From NCBI GenBank assembly GCA_964458795.1, contig CAYWJW010000038.1, positions 1 through 15,812 of the forward strand: DNA of 15,812 bases. Direction: 5' to 3'. The notes beneath the pieces are model-generated. The model ran no database searches and was not told the origin of the DNA. It saw only the letters and a list, made by a program, of their open reading frames with translations. A program made the translations under genes and the position numbers. The DNA is from JAJTHY01 sp964458795. GTDB lineage: Bacteria; Pseudomonadota; Alphaproteobacteria; Rickettsiales; Midichloriaceae. Shown here piece after piece: positions 1 to 6,030 of the stretch (position 1 is the first letter of the stretch; each line of letters starts with the position of its first letter).

Positions 1-592
1 AAGTTGCCTTAGTCTGACCAATGGCCATGTAAAGTACTGGAGCCATTATCGCAGCAAGAATAGCAGGCGGCACCGCTTCTTTAGGGCATTTTTTAATTAT
101 ATCCGTACAAAGTGAGGCAAGCGCAACACACAAGCCTCCCAAAGCCATCATTGCTGCCGCTCTATACTTAGTGCTTCTTATAATATCATGATGTTCCTTG
201 GCAATATTATTAATATTTTTACAATAACTCTCAGCATATTCATCAATCTTGCAATATAGATCGTAAAACTTTTGTAACTTATTTTTAAGAGCTTTATTAT
301 CTATACTAACTTCTCCTTTTTCTACCTTCTGGTAGAGTTCTACATATTTAGAAGGTAAGCCGAGTCCTTTTCCAACGAATTTAACATCCAACTCTTCTTT
401 GAATATCCTTATAAACTCTTTTTTAATATCTTGCACCTTGTCAGCTCTTCCCTTAAATTCACCTCTACCTAAGTCCCAAATATCTGCTCTACAAGCATCA
501 AGCATCTTATATGTAAGCCCCCAGTATCTGCCCCAAGAGCTATTTTCATTTTCAAGAATCGTTAAATTCGTTGAATTTTTATTTCCTTTCAT
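1..592 (-). CDS. Unrecognised membrane protein, 3' end cut by the window edge
   Basis: An open frame runs from an ATG at 592 down to base 1 with no stop, giving 197 codons of a longer protein. It begins MKGNKNSTNLTILEN. The first 140 or so residues are hydrophilic, charged and probably helical, with several Cys, Tyr and Lys residues. Two hydrophobic segments follow, at about residues 147-163 (AAAMMALGGLCVALAS) and 175-192 (PPAILAAIMAPVLYMAIG), separated by a short CTDIIKKCPKE loop. That pattern suggests a soluble N-terminal region followed by a membrane hairpin or more helices beyond the edge. A purine-rich AGGGGAA lies just upstream of the ATG and supports this start. I do not recognise the family. 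The frame is convincing as coding because it is long and has biased composition, but its function is unknown. Confidence 0.75.
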   Translation of the reverse strand, partial: MKGNKNSTNLTILENENSSWGRYWGLTYKMLDACRADIWDLGRGEFKGRADKVQDIKKEFIRIFKEELDVKFVGKGLGLPSKYVELYQKVEKGEVSIDNKALKNKLQKFYDLYCKIDEYAESYCKNINNIAKEHHDIIRSTKYRAAAMMALGGLCVALASLCTDIIKKCPKEAVPPAILAAIMAPVLYMAIGQTKAT

Positions 593-617
593 AGGTTCCC
601 CTAATACAAAAATTAGT

Positions 618-647
618 CTTATAGTTAGTATCGAACATATTGGTTAA
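618..647 (-). promoter_or_regulatory. Possible promoter of the edge membrane protein
   Basis: On the minus strand TTAACC (642-647) is followed after 18 bases by TATAAG (618-623), about 25 bases upstream of the ATG at 592. The -10 box matches the sigma-70 consensus at 5 of 6 positions and the -35 box at 4 of 6. In an AT-rich spacer this can arise by chance. Confidence 0.35.
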
Positions 648-719
648 CAAATGGTTAATTGTTTTCTACTTACTTTACAATTTCCCTGTTTTAGGTTTAT
701 ATTATATTCAACAAATAAT

Positions 720-734
720 GGTTATGGAAGTCCC
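720..734 (+). repeat. 15-base direct repeat, copy 1
   Basis: GGTTATGGAAGTCCC occurs here, just downstream of the Bro-N gene, and again in the same orientation at 4049-4063. Both copies are intergenic. A match this long has a noticeable chance of arising randomly in a window this size, so it is only suggestive of a dispersed element. Confidence 0.35.
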
Positions 735-758
735 ACTTGAAGAATTTTTGTCTATTGA

Positions 759-1586
759 TTATGCCATCAACTTGACCTTTGGCAGATAGCTTTCTTCCAA
801 TATTACCGCCTTCCCTGTTTTATCTTCCAAATCTATCCTCGCTTTTTTAGCTATATTACCACCAATTTTACTAGCCTTTTTATTCTCCTCTAGCCCAGTT
901 GCATCTATACTTTCTGCAACCTGCCTTGTTGATAACTCAGCAAGCGCGGTAAAGATCAATTCAGCTTCGCTCATATGATCTCGCAGGCTTTGGGTTTTTA
1001 AGCCTTTAAGGTCTTTATGCTTCTTAATACTTACCCCAGCCCACTCCTGATGGATTATGTTGGTTAGTATGGCAAATTCTTCTCCTTCTTTTATCTCGTG
1101 CTCTCTCCAATAGTCCGTTAGCTTATTACGAGTTTCTTGTCCCATCATACGTTGCTGTATCCACTTTTCACTACGCCCGCCTTGTTTCCAAGTTTCTCTT
1201 GCTCTATTCAGTGATTTTTCTGGATCCGCCATTTCCTGCATGCGTTCATATCCAACCTTTGCAAGCCATAATTTAATCGGCTCTGCCTTGGGGCTAGGTA
1301 CAGATTGAATCAGCCTCAATAGAGTTTCGGCATTGGCAGCATCGGTAGCGCGTAGTTTGCCATCCTCAGCAACCATTTTCAACTGGTGACAATTTGTCAC
1401 CGATTGATTTCCTTCTTTGTTTAATCTCTCCTTCAGCTTATTCCAATATTTTCTAGCTGTTTGGTAATCAGCCTGTTGTATTAACGCACGTATTATATCT
1501 ATTACTGAGAAGAACCATGTTTCGGTCTTTTCATCATATATTCTACGAATATTATAATCTTCAAAAATGGCTAGATTGCTCTTCAT
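759..1586 (-). CDS. Bro-N / DinD-like antirepressor-type protein
   Basis: This is a 275-residue protein of the Bro-N family, close in layout to the DNA-damage-inducible DinD-like and phage antirepressor proteins. The N-terminal part (about 1-125) has the family hallmarks: an IRRIYDEKTETWFFSVIDII opening, then YWNKLKERLNKEG, then the block LLRLIQSVPSPKAEPIKLWLAKVGYER that precedes the variable C-terminal half. The C-terminal half contains RDHMSEAELIFTALAE and an ATGLEENKKASKIGG stretch also typical of the DinD-like group. Bro-N domains are DNA-binding in phage and viral homologues; what this one controls is not evident. AGGAG with 6 bases of spacing before the ATG at 1586 supports the start. 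It lies downstream of the F0 ATP synthase operon on the same strand, 85 bases away, and is probably an independent accessory gene of phage origin. It looks full length. Confidence 0.85.
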   Translation of the reverse strand: MKSNLAIFEDYNIRRIYDEKTETWFFSVIDIIRALIQQADYQTARKYWNKLKERLNKEGNQSVTNCHQLKMVAEDGKLRATDAANAETLLRLIQSVPSPKAEPIKLWLAKVGYERMQEMADPEKSLNRARETWKQGGRSEKWIQQRMMGQETRNKLTDYWREHEIKEGEEFAILTNIIHQEWAGVSIKKHKDLKGLKTQSLRDHMSEAELIFTALAELSTRQVAESIDATGLEENKKASKIGGNIAKKARIDLEDKTGKAVILEESYLPKVKLMA

Positions 1587-1671
1587 ACAGGCTCCTACTG
1601 GTGGAATACGAGCTATACTCTACTTAATTTAAAACCCTGCACAACCTTAAAGTGAAATTTTTTATGCTTTA

Positions 1672-2151
1672 TTAGTGGATGAGTTTATTCGTCTTTTTCA
1701 GGCTACTTTCAATCAGATTCATTTGTGCATCTTTTTTAAGCTCATTAACTAATGCATCTTGTACATATACCATGGCAAGGTCTACAGCTTCAGCTCTAAG
1801 TTCTTCAACTATTTGCCGCTCTTGCTGGCTAATTCGCGCAAGCGAGCTTTCAGCTTTCTTTTCTGATAAAAGTTTAATTTCTTTCTCAATGCCGGTCAAA
1901 ATGAGATTTGATTTCTCCTTGGCCTTGTTAACTATATCGAGAGCTGTCTGTTTTGCTTCATCAAGATGGGCTTGTGCCACCTTTAGATATCCCTCTGCCT
2001 CACTTCGCATTTCAGCTGCTTCTTCAATATTTCTCACAGCAGTCCGGATTTTTGCATCAAGAAAGCCTAGTAAGAATCGCTTAATTGGCTTAAATAAAGT
2101 TACCACAAATAATACAAATGAAGCGGCAACTATAGTAACTTCTGTAATCAT
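1672..2151 (-). CDS. atpF: F0F1 ATP synthase subunit b
   Basis: This is a peripheral-stalk subunit of the F-type ATP synthase. It anchors in the inner membrane and holds the F1 head static against the rotating ring. The 159 residues show one N-terminal membrane helix (about 4-20, VTIVAASFVLFVVTLF) followed by a long charged helix rich in Glu, Lys, Ala and Arg, as expected for the right-handed coiled-coil stalk (EEAAEMRSEAEGYLKVAQAH and onwards). AAGGAG lies 7 bases before the ATG. The preceding gene encodes a second b-type subunit and ends 20 bases upstream, the b'/b arrangement usual in alphaproteobacteria. The F1 genes are not adjacent, also usual in that class. It is the last gene of the F0 operon. 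Confidence 0.9.
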   Translation of the reverse strand: MITEVTIVAASFVLFVVTLFKPIKRFLLGFLDAKIRTAVRNIEEAAEMRSEAEGYLKVAQAHLDEAKQTALDIVNKAKEKSNLILTGIEKEIKLLSEKKAESSLARISQQERQIVEELRAEAVDLAMVYVQDALVNELKKDAQMNLIESSLKKTNKLIH

Positions 2152-2171
2152 ATATACACTCCTTATTGCAT

Positions 2172-2633
2172 CTAATTGCTTTTAGACTTATTAACTTCTA
2201 AACTTTTCATCAATTGGATCACTATTTCTTTTTTTAAGTCAAGCGCTATATCCTTGATGTTTTCTCTCATCTGATATCTAAAGCGCGACAATTTCTCTTC
2301 TTCATAAGCGATATTCTTTCTTATTTCTTTGTCAATTACTCCCATACGCTCATTTATTTTGGCTTCAGCAAGTTTGCTGGCATCGTCGACTATTGAAAAC
2401 CCCTGATGCCTGGCATCATCCACAAGTTTTGATGCTGCAATCTCTAGGGCCTTATAATCCAATATTATCTTTTCTGAAAGAGTTATATCACGTTTGATCT
2501 GTGCATCCCGCAAATCAACAACTTTTCCAACTCGTGGTATGAAAAAATTCGCGACAAATATATAGATCAGCGCAAAGATAAGGATCAGCCAAAAAACCTG
2601 CGATGTAAAAAATTCGGGATTTAACTGTGGCAT
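2172..2633 (-). CDS. atpG: F0F1 ATP synthase subunit b' (second b-type stalk subunit)
   Basis: This 153-residue b'-type stalk subunit should pair with the neighbouring b subunit as a heterodimer, as in photosynthetic and alphaproteobacterial ATP synthases. The start MPQLNPEFFTSQVFWLILIFALIY is typical of b' proteins (an acidic/polar opening, a Q-x-FW motif, then the membrane helix at about residues 10-32). FIPRVGKVVDLRDAQIKRDI follows, matching the conserved P-R-V-x-x-x-x-x-x-R region after the helix. The rest is a charged helix. No strong ribosome-binding site is visible (only ACGGTACG before the ATG). The gene sits 60 bases after atpE and 20 before atpF. Some annotations use the symbol atpF2 or atpX. 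Confidence 0.88.
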   Translation of the reverse strand: MPQLNPEFFTSQVFWLILIFALIYIFVANFFIPRVGKVVDLRDAQIKRDITLSEKIILDYKALEIAASKLVDDARHQGFSIVDDASKLAEAKINERMGVIDKEIRKNIAYEEEKLSRFRYQMRENIKDIALDLKKEIVIQLMKSLEVNKSKSN

Positions 2634-2693
2634 ATCGTACCGTTAAAAAGTTTAGGGCCTATTTAACTAACAAGCCCTTATTAAATATTGCTC

Positions 2694-2921
2694 TTATACA
2701 ACAAAGAGCAAAAGTAATGAGATCAAGAACGCAAATAACCCTAGCGCTTCCGAAAGACCAGCACCAATAAAGGCACTCTTCATTAATTTCGCTTCCACAC
2801 TTGGGTTCCTAGCTACACCATTCAAAAGTGCGGCAAAAATGTTCCCTACCCCAATTGCAGCACCAAGCATTCCTATTGCGGCAAGACCAGCACCAATATA
2901 TTTAAAACCTACTTCTTCCAT
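2694..2921 (-). CDS. atpE: F0F1 ATP synthase subunit c (rotor ring proteolipid)
   Basis: This is the 75-residue hairpin proteolipid that forms the rotating c ring. Two hydrophobic helices (about 8-34 and 49-74) flank the polar loop R38-N39-P40, which contacts the central stalk. The ion-binding carboxylate is Glu58 in GLSEALGLFAF. The residue after it is Ala rather than the Ser seen in sodium-binding rings, so proton coupling is expected. The first helix carries the glycine-rich pattern (GAGLAAIGMLGAAIGVG) that packs adjacent subunits. AAGGAG lies 6 bases before the ATG. It is located between atpB (46 bases upstream) and the b' gene. Confidence 0.95.
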   Translation of the reverse strand: MEEVGFKYIGAGLAAIGMLGAAIGVGNIFAALLNGVARNPSVEAKLMKSAFIGAGLSEALGLFAFLISLLLLFVV

Positions 2922-2967
2922 TTGTTACTCCTTAAGTTAGTTAGTTATTAATGACCGCACGCAGCCC

Positions 2968-3693
2968 TTAGTGCAACTTAATTGCGTCAGTTAAATATAC
3001 ACAAGAAAGAATTGTGAATATATAAGCCTGCAATACAGCTACAAATATCTCAAAGCCGGTAAGTGCAAAAAGTAATGCAAATGGCAATACTCCAGCAATA
3101 CCTGCCATGATAACGAAAGACGCAATCACCTTCATAACAATGTGACCTGCCGTCATATTAGCGGCAAGACGCACAGAAAGACTGACCGGCCTCACCATAT
3201 AAGCAAAAAGTTCTGTAAAAATCATCAAAGGCGCCATAACCATAGGCGTACCAGATGGCAGAAATAGCGACAGATACTGGGATCCATGCCTTATGAATCC
3301 TATAATAGTAACTCCAACAAATACCACAAGTGCCATAGCTAAAGTTACAATTATATGGCTGGTAACCGTAAAACTAAAAGGAATCATACCCAATAAATTA
3401 CATGTAAGGATAAACATGAATAAACTAAAAATGAATGGCATATACCGCTTGGCTTCTGGACCTGCCGTACCCAATATCATATCATCAATCAGCCCATAGA
3501 TAGACTCACCTACCATTTGCAAACGACTTGGAATTATGTTGACCCGGCGCGCTGTGATAACGAGTATAAGCAATATAGCACATAAATTTATAATCATCAT
3601 CATGGATGCATTAGTAAATGCAACATTGAACCCTAGCAACTCCATAGGGAAAATGCTCTTAACTTCAAATTGTTCCATTGGATTATGCATCAC
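2968..3693 (-). CDS. atpB: F0F1 ATP synthase subunit a
   Basis: This is the membrane stator subunit carrying the proton half-channels. The 241 residues hold about six hydrophobic segments. The essential arginine that faces the c ring is R175 in PVSLSVRLAANMTAGH, and the last-helix region ends EIFVAVLQAYIFTILSCVYLTDAIKLH, as in bacterial a subunits. The frame can start at a GTG (3693) that overlaps the atpI stop as GTGA, or at the adjacent ATG (3690) that shares one base with that stop; either gives near-identical products and implies translational coupling to atpI. The sequence shows no missing functional residue. Confidence 0.95.
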   Translation of the reverse strand: MMHNPMEQFEVKSIFPMELLGFNVAFTNASMMMIINLCAILLILVITARRVNIIPSRLQMVGESIYGLIDDMILGTAGPEAKRYMPFIFSLFMFILTCNLLGMIPFSFTVTSHIIVTLAMALVVFVGVTIIGFIRHGSQYLSLFLPSGTPMVMAPLMIFTELFAYMVRPVSLSVRLAANMTAGHIVMKVIASFVIMAGIAGVLPFALLFALTGFEIFVAVLQAYIFTILSCVYLTDAIKLH

Positions 3694-3992
3694 TTTGCCT
3701 TGCTTTTTTTCTCTTGTCTGTCCAAATCTTTATAAACATTATAAACCCCGCCAACCATGCCGAATACAGTAAGTAAAAACAGCATTAGAGGCAGCGTGCC
3801 CAAATAGACGTCAAGAATATACCCTAAAAATCCCCCTACTGCAATCCCTGATATTATATCTACAAGAACTTTGAAAGGAGTAATTTTATTAAGTTTGTCA
3901 TTAATGCTTTGATTTTGCTTAATAAACTTACCTTTAAAACTGGCAACTCGGTCTTTAAGTTTCTGCACATCTTTGTCTTCCTTGAACTTCAT
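3690..3992 (-). CDS. atpI: ATP synthase accessory protein I (AtpI)
   Basis: This is a small membrane protein encoded first in the F0 operon. AtpI family members assist c-ring assembly or stability and are usually not essential. The reading frame is open back to 4148, but I place the start at the ATG at 3992 (MKFKEDKDVQKLKDR, 100 residues). AGGTGG lies a few bases before it, and the upstream extension (MLCYTNSLAYMN...) does not look like AtpI. After a charged N-terminal helix, two hydrophobic segments follow: about 50-66 (VDIISGIAVGGFLGYIL) and 71-92 (GTLPLMLFLLTVFGMVGGVYNV). The second pattern (LP-x-x-x-x-x-x-x-x-x-x-G-x-x-x-G-x-x-N-V-Y) is typical of the family. The stop overlaps the start of atpB. 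Confidence 0.85.
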   Translation of the reverse strand: MKFKEDKDVQKLKDRVASFKGKFIKQNQSINDKLNKITPFKVLVDIISGIAVGGFLGYILDVYLGTLPLMLFLLTVFGMVGGVYNVYKDLDRQEKKSKAK

Positions 3993-4048
3993 AAAGTACC
4001 ACCTACACTTATTGTATCTTATATTTATAGTATATATTGATTGCTTGA

Positions 4049-4063
4049 GGTTATGGAAGTCCC
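4049..4063 (+). repeat. 15-base direct repeat, copy 2
   Basis: This is the second copy of GGTTATGGAAGTCCC, located in the divergent spacer upstream of atpI (start 3992). Flanking bases do not match those of the copy at 720-734. Confidence 0.35.
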
Positions 4064-4132
4064 TAAAGCAAAATATTTTCTCAGGGCGCACCTTTATTTT
4101 GGTTTTACTTGAGTTCATATATGCTAAGCTAT

Positions 4133-4141
4133 TGGTATAAC
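4133..4141 (+). promoter_or_regulatory. Extended -10 promoter element upstream of the PHA synthase
   Basis: TGGTATAAC at 4133-4141 is an extended -10 (TGn followed by a 5-of-6 TATAAT match). The expected start site near 4148 would leave a short leader before the ATG at 4162. No good -35 was seen at the usual distance, which is tolerated by extended -10 promoters. Confidence 0.5.
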
Positions 4142-4161
4142 ATAACATTTCTTGCGCTAAG

Positions 4162-5958
4162 ATGAGCCATAAAAAAGATCCCTTAGAGTCAATTGATCAA
4201 CTATATAAAAATATAGTTGGGGCATCAACCACGATTAATAAAGGAATAATTCAATATTTAGCCAATAAAAATGAAAAGAAGGAGGCGCCTATGTCTAATA
4301 GCGATCCACTGAATATTGCGAGTGCTTTCCAGCATGTTTTTAAAGAATTATACTCAGACCCGCAAAAACTCGTTGATACCAGCACAGATCTTGCAAAAAG
4401 CTATGTTGAGTTAATCAGCAATGTTGCGCGCAGAGCGCTGGGTGAAGAAACATCTCCGCTCTTTGCGCCTGATGTACGTGACAAGCGCTTCCAAGACCCT
4501 GAATGGGATGCTAATCCTATATTCGACTTTATTCGCCAATCTTATAAACTGAATGCAACTTGGCTTATGAATGTCATGGATAATCTTCATACTTTACCTC
4601 CTAAAGAGGCACGGAAAGTGCACTTCTATACTCAGCTTTTGATTGACTCTTTAGCCCCAAGCAACTTTGCCGCAAGCAACCCTGCAGTTATAAAAGAAGC
4701 GCTAGCAACCAATGGCGAGAGCTTGTTAAAAGGTGCAGAACATTTTTATCATGATTTAGCGGGCTCCAAGGATGCACTTAAGATTACTACCGCTGATGAA
4801 AAGGCATTTGAAGTTGGCAGAAATTTGGCTGTAACTGTTGGGAAAGTTGTATATCAAAATGATTTAATGCAGCTGATCCAATATGAAGCTACTACCACTT
4901 ACGTCTATGAAACTCCAGTACTTATTATACCTGCTTGGATAAACAAATATTACATTTTGGACTTACAGCAAAAAAATTCTTTTGTTAAATGGATGGTAGA
5001 TAAAGGATATACTGTATACATGATTTCTTGGGTAAACCCCGATGAGCGTCATAATAATAAAGATTTCTTTAGCTACATGGATGAAGGGCCACTTATGGCC
5101 ATTGAACAAATTAAAGCGTTAGCAAAGGTCGAGTCCATGCATATAGTAGGCTATTGTTTGGGAGGCACGCTGCTTGCCAGCCTAATTGCATACTTAAAGG
5201 CAAAAGCAGTGAAGCCATTCCCTATTGTCTCAGCTAGCTTTTTAGCTGCACTAGTAGACTTCAAGGAAGCTGGTGATTTGACTGTATTTATTGATGAAGA
5301 GCAGATTCGTTCGCTGGAGAAAAGAATGAGCGAAAAGGGTTATATGGAAGCCTCTGACATGGCGCAAACCTTTAGCATGATTCGCGCCAATGATATGATC
5401 TGGTCTTTCTACGTAAATAATTATTTACTGGGTAAAGATCCATTCCCGTTTGATATTCTGTATTGGAATGCTGATTCCACAAGGCTACCGGCTAAAATGC
5501 ACTCATATTATCTGCGAAATATGTACAAAGATAATTGCATGGTTATACCCGGAAAAATGAAAGTAAATGGTGTCGGTATTGATCTTTCCAAAAATGATTT
5601 ACCAACGTATATACTTGCAACTCGTAATGACCATATTGTACCATGGGAGTCTGCTTACATTGCCACTCAACTTTACAGCGGCCCTACTCGTTTTGTGCTT
5701 AGTGGCTCAGGACATGTGGCTGGCGTGGTTAACCATCCTGACAATAAGAAATATGATTATTGGACTAATGAAAAGCTTGGTAAAAAGCCATCTGATTGGC
5801 TAAAGGGCGCAAAAGATAACCCAGGCTCTTGGTGGCTAGATTGGGACAAGTGGTGCTCTAAGCTTTCAGGCAAGAAGATTGCTGCACGCAAGATAAACCC
5901 TAAAGTTGTAATTGAGGCTGCACCCGGTTCTTATGTTGGAGTTAAATTAGATTGTTAA
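4162..5958 (+). CDS. phaC: Class I polyhydroxyalkanoate synthase
   Basis: This enzyme polymerises (R)-3-hydroxyacyl-CoA into polyhydroxyalkanoate storage polymer at the granule surface. The 598 residues match the class I length (about 590). The lipase-like box is GYCLGG with nucleophile Cys332. The general acid/base residues are Asp490 in TRNDHIVPW and His518 in SGSGHVAGVVNHP, so the triad is complete. Other family blocks are SPSN-like SLAPSNFAASNP, FEVGRNLAVTVGKVVYQND, INKYYILDLQ, and a C-terminal GSWWLDWDKW. An internal ATG at 4291 (residue 44) has a near-perfect ribosome-binding site (AAGGAGG at 4279-4285), so a 555-residue form is possible; the longer start fits the promoter-like TGGTATAAC upstream. 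No phaA, phaB or phasin gene lies nearby. It is transcribed divergently from the atp operon. Confidence 0.95.
   Translation: MSHKKDPLESIDQLYKNIVGASTTINKGIIQYLANKNEKKEAPMSNSDPLNIASAFQHVFKELYSDPQKLVDTSTDLAKSYVELISNVARRALGEETSPLFAPDVRDKRFQDPEWDANPIFDFIRQSYKLNATWLMNVMDNLHTLPPKEARKVHFYTQLLIDSLAPSNFAASNPAVIKEALATNGESLLKGAEHFYHDLAGSKDALKITTADEKAFEVGRNLAVTVGKVVYQNDLMQLIQYEATTTYVYETPVLIIPAWINKYYILDLQQKNSFVKWMVDKGYTVYMISWVNPDERHNNKDFFSYMDEGPLMAIEQIKALAKVESMHIVGYCLGGTLLASLIAYLKAKAVKPFPIVSASFLAALVDFKEAGDLTVFIDEEQIRSLEKRMSEKGYMEASDMAQTFSMIRANDMIWSFYVNNYLLGKDPFPFDILYWNADSTRLPAKMHSYYLRNMYKDNCMVIPGKMKVNGVGIDLSKNDLPTYILATRNDHIVPWESAYIATQLYSGPTRFVLSGSGHVAGVVNHPDNKKYDYWTNEKLGKKPSDWLKGAKDNPGSWWLDWDKWCSKLSGKKIAARKINPKVVIEAAPGSYVGVKLDC
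4279..4293 (+). promoter_or_regulatory. Strong internal ribosome-binding site and alternative phaC start
   Basis: AAGGAGG (4279-4285) precedes an in-frame ATG (4291) by 5 bases. The outer ATG at 4162 has no comparable Shine-Dalgarno sequence. Either the true start is 4291, or two forms that differ by 43 N-terminal residues are made. Confidence 0.55.
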
Positions 5959-5992
5959 TATGTGCGCTTCTTTTTTAACGCATTGCATTATA

Positions 5993-6001
5993 TGGTATAA
6001 T
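5993..6001 (+). promoter_or_regulatory. Extended -10 promoter upstream of the acidic-tailed protein
   Basis: TGGTATAAT at 5993-6001 is a consensus extended -10 element about 30 bases before the ATG at 6031. A weak TTAACG (5975-5980) could serve as the -35. It resembles the TGGTATAAC upstream of phaC, which suggests that both genes use the housekeeping sigma factor. Confidence 0.6.
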
Positions 6002-6030
6002 TATGCTTACAATTTATTAAGTAGTAAGAA

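Noticed and set aside
601..616. Hairpin CTAAT/ATTAG near the start of the edge gene
   Set aside because: A 5-bp, mostly A-T stem is too weak to call a regulatory structure.
1679..2185. A 168-residue plus-strand frame opposite atpF
   Set aside because: It is a Ser/Ala/Arg/Phe-rich mirror of the charged b-subunit helix. The atpF frame has family identity, a ribosome-binding site and operon context.
4024..4034. -10 box for the atp operon (TATACT/TATAAA on the minus strand)
   Set aside because: Good -10-like bases exist, but no acceptable -35 was found at 16-18 bases, and AT-rich spacers produce such boxes by chance.
3993..4148. N-terminal extension of AtpI
   Set aside because: The 52 extra residues are unlike AtpI, have no ribosome-binding site, and occupy the divergent promoter spacer. 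The ATG at 3992 has AGGTGG before it.
5961..5985. Terminator after phaC (TGCG, T-rich loop, CGCA)
   Set aside because: The stem is only 4 bp and the T-run lies in the loop rather than after the stem.
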